From Chaetorhynchus papuensis (taxonomy: Eukaryota > Chordata > Aves > Passeriformes > Rhipiduridae), in the NCBI GenBank assembly GCA_013396525.1, contig VWYX01000011.1, positions 1,293,032 through 1,357,031 of the forward strand: a DNA stretch of 64,000 nt, written 5' to 3'. Below, one piece after another: positions 12,894 through 25,871 of the stretch. A program made the position numbers and the translations under genes. Position 1 is the first letter of the stretch; the number at the start of each line of letters is the position of its first letter. The notes beneath the pieces are model-generated. The model saw only the letters and a program-made list of their open reading frames with translations, was not told where the DNA came from and did not search any database.

Positions 12894-13599
12894 CTATCAT
12901 AGTGTTAATGGATGTATGAATGGAGGTTTAGGAATTGAGTGCTTTCATTTAGACTTCACAGTTCGTGCTTTAGATAGATGCTGGAAAGGGTTTCTCAGAA
13001 ATGAAAAGAAGCTGATGACAAGTTCTAGACACTGTCACCAACTCTAGACGTGATGTGATGACAAACCAATATTCTCATTTTCCTGAAGGGAATATACACT
13101 TCAGAATTCTAAAAGCCACTTGTTTCAACAACCTGATGCTGTTGAAAACAACCACCCAAGCCACCCCAGATGGAAACAGTTCATGACCTTAGAAACCAGG
13201 GGGAAGGAGGTAGGGAGCAGTTTGCTGTAGTCTCGTCCATACTGAATGGCATCTGATATTGGTTAAATGTTAGTAAAGTTTAACAACCCTTTTCCTATTT
13301 TAAAGGAATTTCTTATGGAGAATTTCAATAGCTTATTTAAGGTGAAAAGTGTAAATTATTTACAGGGATTACACCAAACTCCTCTAAGTCTGCACAAGCA
13401 CTCAGTCACCTGCACCCCCAGTCAGGCTGAACTGCATCTCACCAGTTCCTCAGGGATCTTTGCACAAACTACGGAGCAGAGCAATGAATTCCTTCCCCAC
13501 GTTCACCTCCAAACTGGGGTGTGGTATTGAGATTTTATTGCTACTTCCAAGCCCTTTGAAAGCTGAGTCTTAATGTCCACAGCTTGAGTGGCTTAAACG

Positions 13600-14000
13600 T
13601 GCCAGTCTATAAAGTAATTTTGGACAGATTGCTAATTCTTTTTTAATTATGGACGTAATATAGCACAGACAAAATTAGACACGTTTTATTTGGAATGTTA
13701 AATATCGATAATGCTGGTGAATAGAGCAAAGAATTATTGATTAACTGTCAAGGGTAGTTGGTAAATTGTCTGTGTGCTTAATCAATGAGTTAGTACCCTG
13801 AAGAGAGTGATCCTTAAAGTACTTAGCCAGGCCTGGAGATTGATAGCCGTCTGTTTTATTTGCAACTTGCTAAGTGTGTGCTGTGAATAGTGCACAGTAT
13901 CTTTGTCATTGGCCTGAAAATAAAACTTGTTTTCCTTGATATATTTTGTACTTATAGCTGGCAACAACCATTTCACACTTGCAAATTAAACCAATCCCTG
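13600..14000. promoter_or_regulatory. Candidate conserved non-coding element
   Basis: Non-repetitive DNA with a dense set of motifs typical of vertebrate developmental enhancers. It holds tatcgata at 13703-13710 (CUX/ONECUT-like), attgattaac, several ttaatt/taatca homeodomain cores, and tgtttaatta-like words. There is no coding frame and no repeat signature. This is inferred only from motif texture; conservation cannot be measured here. Confidence 0.25.
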
Positions 14001-17000
14001 ACAAGTGACTGGGAGTCACGTTGATTTCAGCGAACCCAGAGAGATCTGGTAAACTGTCAAGATGAGTTTGGTTAAATGTTAACAGAGTTCAAAAGGAGAA
14101 TGGAAAACATCAGTTCTAGTGAACTCCAGAAAGTAATTTGTGTCAGGTTTACTTGAAGAAAAAAAAAAATAAAAAAGAGAAACAAACCCTTGAGAGTCCT
14201 GCTCAAACCTTCTGCACAGTTTTTGGCCTTTGTTTACTCTGGCACTGAAACAGGTGTCTCTGTGGTCTCAGAGACCAATCACTGCCTAATGGTTTATAAT
14301 ATTTAATAAAATGGGAAAATCCTTCTACTCCATTGGGTTAAGTATGGGTTGACAAGTGAGAACCACAAAGCACTGACCTCACTCTCTTTTCCAATGAAAT
14401 AATGTTTAACCAGAACCTCTTCACTAAGCCCAGCACTGCCCAGCATGACTTTGCCAATTTTTAAAGCATCTTACATAAATCTCAAGTTTTCTTCAGTTTT
14501 CAACACCAGCTTCGTGTTTGCCCCACACCACTGTGGGGAGCTGCACCTTGCACACAGCAGGAAATTTCTGACCACTGCCAGCATTTTCTCATCTGTTTGA
14601 TAGGTACAGTGCTAAGCAGGAACAGTCATCAGAAGCCCAGGAAAAGGTCTCCATGCCTATTATACTCTCAGTTTCTACATTAGTTCATGCAAATCATTTT
14701 GAGGGCTTTTTTAGCCAATTTACATAATGTGTACCCTGCCTTCCTTTTCCTTTCTGCACGCATTATTTTTATATTCTGTTTGCACAGAGCTTCAGTGATA
14801 CACAGATAACAGGGAGCCTGCAACGCCTCCAGCATGCATTTGTGTGCCTTACAAGCACAGAAAACTCCTTGTTCCCCTGGTTACTCTCACCAGATCTGCA
14901 TTATAACATAAGAGAAAGAATGACAACTTCCTGGCTGTCACCACTGAACCCAGCTATTAGGCAAAGATTTTGCAAGCAGATATTGTTTAACATTTTAATT
15001 TTTCCTTTGAAAACAAGTAGGTGAGAAGAGAACAGCTGTCAGTAAACAGGCAGTCTAAAAGAATTAGAGTCTCTGGAAGAGACATTAAGAATCTGGGATG
15101 TTACATGGCTGACAAGAGCAACTGGGGAAAGAAAATGTTTGTAAAATCATTTGCTTAAGTACACTTTGAGAAATGAGTGGAACACAGCAAACTGAGATGT
15201 TAAACTTAGGCCTGTTTTCAAGACAGAGCCAAGCACAGTGTGAGACATCTGCTGATGGGTATCGATCTGATATTCCCTGGCAGTCAGAGTCTGGGATGTG
15301 AAATTCCAGTTTCCATCGAGCAAGAAACATTTACATACAAATGTGAGGCATGAGAGAGCTTGTTCTGAATTTCAAGAAAGGGCTGAGGTGTCTGTGGCAG
15401 ACAGCAGAGCTCCAAAGTTTGGTGTTATCCTTGCAACAAACACATTCACCTCAGCTGGCAAAGCAGCTGCCCTGCAACACGAAGATGACAGATCTGATCC
15501 CAATGCAGCCCCTCGCTGCACTGACTCCTGCACAGCACTTCCCCCATGAGATTTCTGCTACATTTGCCCTACCTGCCCTTCTACTCACAGGTTACTCACC
15601 CCTCCAGATCAGTAATCAGTGGACATAAAGCTGAGGAACTTTGAGGAACACAAGCCATGTTTCTGGCACGCTGCATGAAGCATCATTCTACATCACTTGC
15701 TACACCTCAGATCCTATTACATCATGTCAAACATCCTGAACTTGAAATAATAGTACATGACACAAGACATTTGTTACATAATGTGATGTGACTGTTAAAA
15801 TTTCACCAAAAATATTTTCCTAGTCCACAGACTACTATCAAATCAGACTGGAGTTAATAAATCCAAATTGAATTTGGCACAGAGAGCATGAAAGTAAAAC
15901 GAGAACAATTTTGTGCATGTATTATATACATAATCCTGTACTTAATATAATCATGTTGAGTTGGAGATGAGGATTTTCTTGTTCGAAACTGGCAGGCTTG
16001 TGCAGCTAAAAAAATGTGGTTGCTTTATTTATTTGCATATAGATGCAGTAATAGAAATCTACAGTGGACGAAAAATGTTTTCGTGCACAGTACTGAAAAA
16101 AACCTTTGTCACCTTTTTAAACATAAGGGGTCCTTAAAGGAAAACATTTGTAGATCAGGGAAGCTGTTTAGCAAGAACACTCTAGAAATATTTTTTTAGA
16201 AAATTTATATAGTGCAACCTGTCATTTGTGGTGCTTCCCAACTCTTTCCTAGTAGATTTCTTTATACCCTGTCCTGCTACATCCCAATCTGTTACAGCCA
16301 AACACAAAGCCCAGTTCATATCCCAATGAGCGATGCCAATTTCTAAACAGCAAGCCCAGACAACTGATATGCCTGGCATGGCATAGAGCTCAGTTCAGAT
16401 AAATATTAAGGAGAGAGCTTTTTTTGTGAAAATGCCCAAATGTCCACAAAAAACCCCACACAAATAGCAGAGAGCATTGTGTCAAATAATTGTATCAGTT
16501 TATGCCATCAGTAAAACCCAGAAATCACAGGTAAGCCCAAGCACTATTGACAGTGAACATTTTGAATTGGTGAATTTAGGGTTCTGTCCTCAAAAAAATA
16601 CCCTCAGTTCTATTAACTCTACTGCTTGAAAACATTTTACTCTCAGCCCCAAGTGTTTTCTGGGTTGAAACACCAAATATGTGGTGACTGAGTAATCAGG
16701 GTAAAAATCAAGCTGAGTTCAGACAAATTGATCCGGACAGCAACACCTTTGAGAGAGTGACACTGTCACAAGAGTGAAAGACACCAAGCACTGTGGATTC
16801 ATCGAGTGAAAGACCCAGTGCATCACCCAAGCACATAAATGGAAAAAAAACCCATGCTCCAAAGTAAAAAAATTACTCAATCTGTCGTGATTTCTCCTTA
16901 AGAGTAATTCATCCTAAATTAACAAAAATTACATACAACTTCTATCTTAAATGATTGTCAGAATGAACTACCTGTTCTAATAAAATTGGCAAAAGATTAC

Positions 17001-17649
17001 CATAAGTAAGAGATAGTGGAAAGTAGAGACAATTTGGAGGCTCAGTACAGGCTGCTCTTTTTAAAGGGGCATTCTTTTTACATAGTACTGGCATATGTTA
17101 AAGAATGCACAATTGTTACCTTGAGCTGGCATCAGAATTAAAAAAAACAATCATCCACCTCATGACATTATGCTTTGTAAATTAAATTACTCCAGTAGTG
17201 ATCACAAAGTTTCATTTTTAATGAATCAGCCGTTTATTCAGGTGAACTCAACACATTAATTGTGAGAGGTTGTTGTTCTTAGTTTGGCAGGACATTTAGT
17301 TGTAGCTCAACATCTTCACCAAATGTATTTCACTTGCGATTAAAACAAAGGGAAATGCATACAAATAAAGTGCTCCAATTTGTAGCCCCAGCCAGGAATG
17401 AAGCAGCAAAATAAAAATCTCTTTCTGGAAGGAAAAGCATTTCTATGATGGAGAACAACTGCTGAAAATAAAACAAGCTTAACCTGTCTCTCTTCTGTCT
17501 TCACCCTTGTAGTGGACAGGAGAGATATCACTTGATTGTTGTCCTAAAGCAACGGATTCAAAAGCAAAATCACATCTGTTTCATGAGTGCAATCAGCTTT
17601 CATCACACAACAGAAAGGTGGGACTGGAGAAGTGAATTAATTTATCTTC

Positions 17650-18000
17650 AGAAGCCAATGCAGGACCTGCACTGCTTAAATTATCCCTGAAAACACTTTT
17701 TTAGTCTGCTCCTAAGTAGTGCAGTGACAGAGACTCCACTATTTCCCCCAGCAATATATTCTATGGTGCAACTGCTTTTACAACTGGATTTTTTTCCTGG
17801 TGTCTCGTCTAAATCTGCCTTGCTGCCACTTTAATTCCATTACTCTTTATCATGTCCCCAGGAGCAATGGAAAACAAATCATTCCCTTTCTCTCTGAAGC
17901 AATTTGGAGACTCTTGGAGCTCCACCACACTCCCCTCGTCCTCATTTAGATGGAACAATTAAAACTCTGCCAGGCAGGAGGGCTGAGCCTCCCTCCATCC
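17650..18000 (-). mobile_element. Old CR1-type LINE fragment, antisense
   Basis: On the plus strand the sequence follows the antisense CR1 3' region. The block gtgacagagactccact is followed by an equivalent of 'ccctgggcaatctgttccagtgc' (here heavily mutated), then tctaaatctgccttgctgcc, ttaattccattactct, catgtcccc, and ccccctcagt-type words. Divergence is high, so this is a much older insertion than the piece at 11878. No ORF survives. Boundaries are approximate. Confidence 0.7.
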
Positions 18001-19085
18001 CTCCATCCTTGCCTTGCCTCTCCAGCAGGGTAAAGAGTGCTCCACAACTGGCACTGGTGGAATTTAGGATTACAGGTGAAACATAAGTTGCTTGTTTAAA
18101 TGTTTATGCATTTCCCTCCCCCCCCCCCAATATCCAGATCATTGCCGTAAAGCTGATATTAACTGCCAATAAATTAAATTCACTAAAAATTCCCCAAGTC
18201 AAAGTACCTTTGGCACTATCCACACAGAGTCCTTTTAACTCTCCCCTCTGAGCTGTACCTTATTCGTTCACAAATAACTTCTGCACATTCTGAAGCTCAT
18301 TTTGCACTTTTATCCTATCAGGGGGCTAACAGCACAATACAGGGCTTGGGAAAAAACCCCAAAATGATCTGTTCATTTTCCAAATGAGTTGAAAGAAATA
18401 ATTGCAATGGAAAACAAGAGCAAAAGGGAGAACCTTCTAAATTTACACTGGTACTTCGTGGTGCCCAAAATACCACACAGCCTTGCACACGCAGGAGTGG
18501 GGTCCATGTGGGTAAGGATCACATGGATACTGTAAGTGCCCTGTAAATTGAGTGTTTTTCTGAAATATTCCAGGTGAGACATTGTTGAAGGTTATTTTTC
18601 CACTTGGTTTGTCACACCATAGTTTCCCTGCTTAGAAACAAGAGTGGCACGGTCACAGAGGCACAAAAATCATTATAATTAGACATCATTCTGGTTTTCA
18701 ATGTTTCCTATAAACAGTACTGAGTATCACCTATTTTTTTTTTTTTTTCCTCATGTAAAAGAACTGGGAAGAATAATCAAGAGAGGAAGAGAATTGTTTG
18801 TCTCATCATTCCCCAGCCCTCTGCAGCTCCATGCTGAAAATGTACTTCAGTGATTCAGGAGCTGTGAAAATCCAGTCTGTGATCATCCAGGCTGGAAGGG
18901 GAGTGGGGGCTGATTTAAGGGGGGAGGTGTTGCTTTTGCTACATATTTTATTTTAACATAATACACAGTTGCCAATAAGAAAAAAAAGAAATCTTCCCGT
19001 GCTTCTCATTCTGCATCAGAACGTGCCATGAAATACCAGCAAGCCTCGTTACATAAAGTAATAAGTGATGCACCACCCTCATCTC

Positions 19086-19114
19086 TTTTTTTTTTGTTGT
19101 TGTTGTTGTTGTTA
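19086..19114. repeat. T run followed by (GTT)n microsatellite
   Basis: Ten T residues are followed by about six GTT units. Confidence 0.9.
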
Positions 19115-19184
19115 ACTTTTGTTTATGATTTAAACCAATAATCACACTAAACACTTGGAAATAAATTAAGCCTTTTCAGTCTGA

Positions 19185-19490
19185 TTAAATTGGCTGAATG
19201 CTTTAAAACACGTGACTTCGGCAGATCTAATCATCCCAGGATAGTCAGGGAGTTAATCATGCAAATGTCTGTAGATATTTCAATTTTCAAAGCTGTGTTT
19301 TGGAGCCTGCACTCCTCCAAAGCATCTGCATTCCGTGGTGTGAACTGCAACTGTTCGGTGTCCGAGCCACCCAAAAACTTCCTAATGAGCAAAGCAGCAA
19401 GCCTAATCAAGGAGCACAATTAAAAAATTTTAATGAGAATATAAATGCAGCGCTGTAGGAGGAAAGCACCGGCTCCAGTTAGGAGGGAGT
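19185..19490. promoter_or_regulatory. Candidate enhancer: octamer, E-box and TAAT sites
   Basis: Visible motifs are a perfect CACGTG E-box at 19209-19214, a perfect ATGCAAAT octamer at 19259-19266 directly abutting ttaatc, and several TAATC/TAATGA homeodomain cores. CpG frequency is higher than in the surroundings (ttccgtgg, gttcggtgtccgag, gcagcgctg, caccggc). Frames are open on both strands here (77 and 62 codons) but share no codon pattern. Octamer plus homeodomain clusters are typical of POU/SOX or HOX-responsive developmental enhancers. Function is inferred, not shown. Confidence 0.35.
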
Positions 19491-20221
19491 GAGGAACACG
19501 GAACAGTTCCAACACCTCAGTGTCACTGCTCCTGAAAACCTCCAGGTTTATTACATCTACTTGGTGGAATTGTAGTTTTTTCGTGCCCGCTGCACATGAT
19601 GAGATTGATGGTGTTCATAAATGATCCTTGCCCACTCCCTCTGGTTCAGAGACTGCTCTTCCACTGATGGTGAGACTCATTCACTACTCACAGCAATCTT
19701 TTTTTTTCTCCCTTCCTTTCCGTGTGAAGGAAAATTTTAGGATGAGTGAGGGGAGTCATGGATTCCATCATTCAGTGAAAAGCCTATTTTATTTTGACCA
19801 GAATCTGAACCTTTCCTACAGTATCTTCTTTCCTATCTCTGGGATGATTGAAAAAGATTGCATCTATATCACACATTTTGATATTACGCTGACCTTTTTA
19901 AAGCTCGCATTTAATAGAGCAGTTGGAAGAGGATGGAATATGGTCAAAGAAACACCACGTTTCCGCAAAATTAATTAACCAATTAGATTTTTTTATAATT
20001 TAGCTGTTCTCTACAGAAGCAGATATTTTCATTTCCATTAAAATATGTTACTCCCGTTAAAAAGATTTAATATGCATGTCTAACTTAATGTACCACCTAC
20101 TGGCTGGGTTTATTCCTTGATTAACCCACCCAGACACTGCTGAAACAATTAAGGGTAGTGAAAGCACAGTAACTCAGTGCAGAAAATAAACCTGTGCAAT
20201 AGTCTCAAAAAACCTCCAGAA

Positions 20222-20243
20222 AATATTGCCTGAATATTGCCTG
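20222..20243. repeat. 11-bp perfect tandem duplication
   Basis: aatattgcctg is present twice head-to-tail. Confidence 0.9.
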
Positions 20244-20799
20244 AATTTTAAATTCTGCCCTGTAATCGATTGGCAAACCCAGCTTTAGTTCAGCTTTGCA
20301 GAATGCAGCCAACCAATCAGACCTAAAACCGGTAAATTAGTGAGGGAGAATAAAAACCCTCTTATGGGTAAGACAAGGAAGGATCAAAAATAGAAGTTTG
20401 TCAACTCCTGTGTGCCACCAAAAGATGTCAGCGACATCTTGTCATTTTATAAATGGATAACCCTGGTTTCGCTTGCCTAAGAAGAGTGGGAGTTATGATT
20501 CTGCAACACAACAAAGCCATAACTGGCTTATAAGGCTTTTAAGGGCTGGAAGCAAATTCCCAAAACAATAAGCAATAGAATTGATTGGATTTATAACTGA
20601 CACTACACAGTATTTATTTGTAAAATTTAAATGAGTTAGCTTGCCGTGCCTGGGAAGAAATACGAGACAAATCTAGGTCTTATAAATGAGTCCCAGAACC
20701 AGTTGGTTTCTTCCTCTGCTTTCTTCCTACACTCAGGAAGAGCCTTCTTCAATGACATTAAGGTTATGATGGAAAAACGATTCCCATAGAAGTCTATAG

Positions 20800-21010
20800 A
20801 GATTTTGTTAATATGCCTTTATGATGTGATATTATGACGGCAATTCAATTTCATTGCAGGCCTAATGAGACCGTGTTACAATGTCAAAATGAAAGGAAAC
20901 TATATTAATCAAGTTATAGTACCCCGAGAGAAAGAAAAACCTAAAGAAATTAACCCCATTAAAAACTATTTTAAAACAACATTAAGATTTAGTGAATTCA
21001 GAATTGCTTT
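20800..21010. promoter_or_regulatory. Candidate conserved non-coding element
   Basis: Non-repetitive AT-rich block with ttaatatgcct, gcctaatgaga, tatattaatcaag and taaccccattaaaa words, that is, repeated homeodomain-type TAAT cores without coding potential. Called from texture only. Confidence 0.2.
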
Positions 21011-22030
21011 GCTTTTGTTGGTTTAGTGCTTCAGGTAGAAGCTAAATTTGGCACTGATTTACAACTCATTAAATGTATTGACATCAGGGGAATCAGTGAA
21101 AGTTTTAAGGAAAAGCAAACAGAACAAAATTCAGACCTACTGCTGTGGTTATGCAAAACACTGAGCACAGCCTGCTTAGTCCTACAGCTAAAATATTTTT
21201 CCCGTCAGTGGAACCAGAATTTCTACTTTTCTCACATAAAAAAAGGTGGCAATTTGGCCACTGTCTAAGAATTTTTGTATCTCAGCCCTTTGAAACCATG
21301 CTGGAATTTGTACTAAACTCTGTAGAATTAAATTCCCCAAATTACAAAAGAGAAACAAATTGGAGTGGAAATTTCTTGCAGATCTTATTAGAAACAATCA
21401 TGCAATTGGCAACAATAAAGTAAGAGCTGATACATACCCTGAAGACAAGAGGAGTCTTGGTTAGGTCCCAGGTTGTCAAAATTGAGGATAAAGAGAGAAG
21501 CCACAACTGATAAACAGCTTTTGTATCAAGACCTTTGATATCACCTGTAAGGGAGGTTAAGTGAGAATTGTGAAAACAGTCTTAAGTCTGTTTTAAGATA
21601 CGAAAATGTCTCTATTTAGAAATTTAAAACAAACAAACAAACAAAACCCTGGATATTTTGATTTTTAAAAAAAAAAATTAATTTTTTTTCAACACAGACC
21701 TTTTCATGTGCATTCTTTGAATTTTAAATCAAGGATTTTTGTCCTTCCCAAGCTACTGTTTCTTACTAAGTGCAGAAGTTAGAGCTGCAACATTAATGAG
21801 AATTTGATAAAGGCCAGCACAGGTATTCCATCTAAAATGTGCCACTGTCATTTGCCAAGCCATTTGTTATGGCAACACAAAGTTCTGCTCTCTTTGAAAT
21901 GTGGCACCCACTTGAACAGGTCACAGAACTCCCAGTGCAGCACTACTTTTATAGAACAGGTACAACCCAATTTTCAGCAAGACACTTGCAAGAATAAACT
22001 CAGCAAGATCTTTGAATCAAACATTTTGGA

Positions 22031-22079
22031 CATTGAAACAGCAAAACACTGAAACAGCAAAACATTGAAACAAGTAAAA
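22031..22079. repeat. 16-bp tandem repeat, three imperfect units
   Basis: Units are cattgaaacagcaaaa, cactgaaacagcaaaa, and a third diverged unit beginning cattgaaacaag. Confidence 0.9.
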
Positions 22080-22520
22080 TCCTGTTCCTCGTGCTCCAGC
22101 AAACACTGGATATTTACATGGCACCATGAAGAAAGATTTGCAAACACACGAGATTTCCATTGATTTTTGCTCCTGTTACAGTTGGACATGCACAGATGGC
22201 ACTTGGTCATCACAGTATTTGGGAAAATTGAGGAAAGGAAAGTATCAACCCCTCCAGAACTCAAAATCCAGGTTCTGGTTTTGCTTCTCCTCTATGGTCA
22301 TACACCAACACACTTATCACACATACACAGAAAACTCTTCTAAAAAGATCTTTCTATTTTCAGCTGTCACCAGTAAAACTTGAATGAAAATCTGTTTTGA
22401 GCGTCATTATTTAGTACATACAATTCAGTATTGCCTAGAGGCTCTATTCCCATGGCAGGAGCCATTGCACAACAAAGAACAGAAATATTCCCTCACTTCC
22501 CTCTCCTAACCCACACTGAT

Positions 22521-22554
22521 AATCTCAATATGAACAATCTCAATATGAACAATC
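22521..22554. repeat. 15-bp perfect tandem duplication
   Basis: aatctcaatatgaac occurs twice head-to-tail, followed by a 4-base start of a third unit. Confidence 0.92.
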
Positions 22555-23288
22555 AGGTTTATTTTTCATAAATGTGCATGCAATTAAAACCAGAAAATTT
22601 ATGTGTAATTCCAAAATTCCTTTTAAAAGACTGGGACACATTTGCTACTTTCTGTGTTACTCCAGCTGAAGAAGGTCTAAAAGAAAAGATTTCAGACTAC
22701 AGCCTTTTCACAGATTAAATGCTTTAAGAGTTCAAGTTAATGCCATCTGGTCCTGCCAATTAACTTTTTCTGCCAATACCTGAATTTTACATATGACCCA
22801 TAACTTTTCCCCTGCAAAGAATTGCTCCAGCACTGAACCAGCCCTGAGCTCTTCATTAGTAAATACGTACCCAAAACCATAAGTTTTGGCAAGACCTTAC
22901 ATTCATTTTGTGCCTTGATCACCTTTACAACCAACCGTCTACAGGGACTCTGCAGCTCTCTGATAATCCTTCCCTTATTGATATTTCGGAGAAGTATTGA
23001 TTATAATTACATAACTCTTGGAAGTCACCTCTTTTTGCACTGCTGCTCTGTAAAGTGCTATCCCTTTGTATTTGACTTATAAAAAAAGTTTTTGTTGTAT
23101 GGAGATTAAATATGACTATGTACAGTATGTACAAAATAGCTTGCATGATTTCTTTCGCAATGATCAACGAGGCCAAGGTTTGGATCTCCTCTGGGTCACC
23201 AAACTATGACATTTGAAGCAGTTATTTGTGAAATTTGAAAATTTAATTTGTGCACTACACCTCCCATCAAACTGCTTCTCTTATTTTT

Positions 23289-23350
23289 AATATTATCATT
23301 ATTACTATTATTATTATTATCATCATTATCATTATTATTTTATAATAATT
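23289..23350. repeat. ATT/ATC microsatellite
   Basis: Interrupted trinucleotide array of att, atc and act units covering about 60 bases. Confidence 0.92.
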
Positions 23351-25430
23351 GAGATTCCTTCTCTCACTGGCTGAGTTTCCACACTGAACTCACTATTGCT
23401 GTACTGTTCATTAGCTGTGTTGCAGACAAACAGTCTTTTTTCCTGTTATGTCAAAAAGTTCTCGGTACTCTTACATATTTGATTTTTCTTAGTTTCCATC
23501 AGCAGTCTATCAGTGTTTCCCTCACGTTTTGTGTCTTAGTATTGCAATGTTTCATTATCTTCCTTTCAGAACTTACATTTCTAGCGTGGTGGTTTCTAAC
23601 AGGTACATTGTGGTCAGAAACTCATTTAAATAGAAGTTTCCAATAGCTTTTCTGTCTAAGAAAAACATTTTTTTTTTTTGCTTCTAGGTGTATCTATATA
23701 TTGACTTCATCCAAAGGGTCCAGTGGCCATTTGCTCTTGCCACAGCTTTTTCTTGCTTTCTGTCTGCATTTAATTCTAATGCCAGCAATTTAATTTAACT
23801 TTGATTATTCCTCCCGTTCCTACTCCTTTATTTCAAGAATTCCTCCATTTCCTAACGAAGCTGATTCATTTTCCACAGATCATAATAATTTCCTCAGCTC
23901 CATCTTCAAATGTTGCATCTCCATCTTCCTGCCTGGCCCTGGGAATATTTCAAAGCAGTAACTCCATAAATGGGTGTTTACATTTCAAGTCCAGAACCTC
24001 TTCCACCTTTTCTTGAGTCACTGGCACAACAAACACAAATTCAGGTTGCTCCCTTGCACGTCTGATCCAACAGAATCCAAACCTGGAAACGTCTGCACAA
24101 GTTCCAGCAAGACATTTCCTTGATAACCAACCTGTGAAATAATTTCACTGCTTACCAGTGTGAATGCTGAGGTGTTTTTATTATTAGAGTCATTTTAATG
24201 ATTGGCATGCACTGTGTGTTTATATTTTTGTCAAATATTGGGAAACCAATTAGAACAATATAATGCCACTGGGAAAAAAAAACATCATTTGCAAAATAAT
24301 TATAAGCAATTGGCACCAGATGTTCTATTTCTTCAAAATTTGCATTTTCAGTTTTGTAATATTTATATTTTTCTTTTTGACAAAGTGTTTAAGTAATCAC
24401 ACCTCAAAAGGCTGGATTTTCCCTTTTTCTAGGTTTGGGTTTATAACAAGGGAATTCAAAAGCAAAGCTCAGGTTATATTCCCAAAGGCAGACCTGGTGG
24501 TTTCATCCCCTACCACAGAAATTTAATATCTTTTAAATTAATCATACTTATTCTTATCTCCTGATCTAGAAGCAGAGATAAACAGAAAATTTCAACAATA
24601 CTGTTCTGCTAAACCTGCAGCCAAATGGAATCAAGGAACTGATAAGAAGCTTCTCCTACGTACCAGAAACCTGAATTTTCCTGTCATGGCTCTTTCTTGT
24701 TCATCTACTTTCACCTAAAGCAATAAAATTGTTTCATCTAAAGAAATAAATATTTGAATCTAAAATGGAAAGTTTTTGATAACCCTAGACCAAAAAATCA
24801 TCTAGGCAAAGATTTATTTTGGCTTGTTTTCAGACATGCACGAGAGTGCTTGCTCTAAGTTTCGATAGTTTTCTTTAGAAAAGTGGAGCAAATGCTTCCT
24901 GAGATCACAAAATATTCAGGAGTCACTGGAATCCTGCAGTATGAGCTCTCAGATATGAGAGTTTAATATTTTTTAAATCTTTGTGTGAGAAAGAAATAAT
25001 TTGCAGAAATAGGAATAGCATTTTTAGTTTCAAGTGTTTAGATTCATGTTGATCCAGAAAACCTCAGTACACTCCATATTCCAATTTTTTTTTTTTTTTG
25101 ATTCTGAGAGTACATTCACTCTATTTTATTACATATTTCATGCTTGACTGAGCAATAAACAGCTGTAGGCAAAGAAACACAACACAGCACGAGTTGGCAA
25201 GGCCTTGACAAACACCACCTCAACAGTTCTGCCACCACAGTTAGTAAGAACCGGTCAATAAAAATCCTGTGCCATGAACTCCCAGAACTAAGACATAATC
25301 TCTGCTTATCTCCAGCCTTTTAACTCCCAGGAAATAAAATTTTCTTCAGCATTTTGCTTATTCTTTATCAAGATTCCCTAAATGCTCTTGTTTTACTGTC
25401 TCAGGTAATATCATGTTATTTAGACTGAGG

Positions 25431-25810
25431 CTCTACAGTCGTTTCTGAGATTTGAGCTCGTGCCTTGCACGAATTTTATTGACACCATCAAGCCACTGGG
25501 CTGCTCGCACCCTTAGACATCAGCTGTTAACAGCTATGAATTCCTTCACAACAAGTGAATGGGAAAATAAAGCTACACTTGGATAATCAGAAGGGATTGT
25601 AGAATGAGTGGAACATACAGTGTTTATTACTGTGTCTACTGGCTTTGTAATGCCGGGCCGTAAAACAGCAAAAACATTTAAAACAGATTTAAAGCTTTTA
25701 CTCGCTGCTCAATCTACTCCTCTGTTTAAACAGCAAAAAGGGTTTCATAAAAAAAAGATTATTATTTCCTCGAGGTTATCACTGATGCAATGAATGTTGA
25801 ATTTTGAGGG
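25431..25810. promoter_or_regulatory. Candidate conserved non-coding element with 14-bp palindrome
   Basis: Contains a perfect 14-bp palindrome agctgttaacagct at 25522-25535. It combines a CAGCTG E-box (25521-25526) with a GTTAAC core that resembles an HNF1-type half-site. Several CpGs (gtcgtttc, gctcgtgcc, gcacga, ccgggccg, ctcgctg, ctcgagg) stand out from the CpG-poor background. No coding frame longer than 61 codons. Regulatory role is inferred. Confidence 0.3.
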
Positions 25811-25871
25811 TGGAAGGAGGAAAAGGCAGCATTGTTTATTATATTCAAAATCTTAATTAATTTTTTGCTCG

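Larger units (their letters stand above)
12600..17645. other. Non-coding DNA, candidate regulatory blocks
   Basis: AT-rich, with no coding frame above about 92 codons. Blocks of non-repetitive sequence with clustered homeodomain-type motifs at 12720-13000 and 13600-14000 are listed separately. Short A runs occur at 14159-14180. No RNA gene or further transposon was recognised. Confidence 0.6.
18005..25430. other. Non-coding DNA with candidate elements and simple repeats
   Basis: No gene recognised. The longest frame is 116 codons (19628-19978). The region holds a C11 run near 18118-18128, a (GTT)n run at 19096-19114, a candidate enhancer at 19185-19490, another at 20800-21010, short tandem duplications at 20222, 22031 and 22521, and an ATT/ATC microsatellite at 23289-23350. 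Confidence 0.6.

Noticed and set aside
18870..18905. gatcatccaggctggaagg, resembling an antisense CR1 3' end
   Set aside because: Only about 20 bases match and no further CR1 sequence follows, so chance cannot be excluded.
22031..22079. Short tandem units considered as a CRISPR-like array
   Set aside because: Units are contiguous 16-mers without spacers, in vertebrate DNA; this is a simple tandem repeat.
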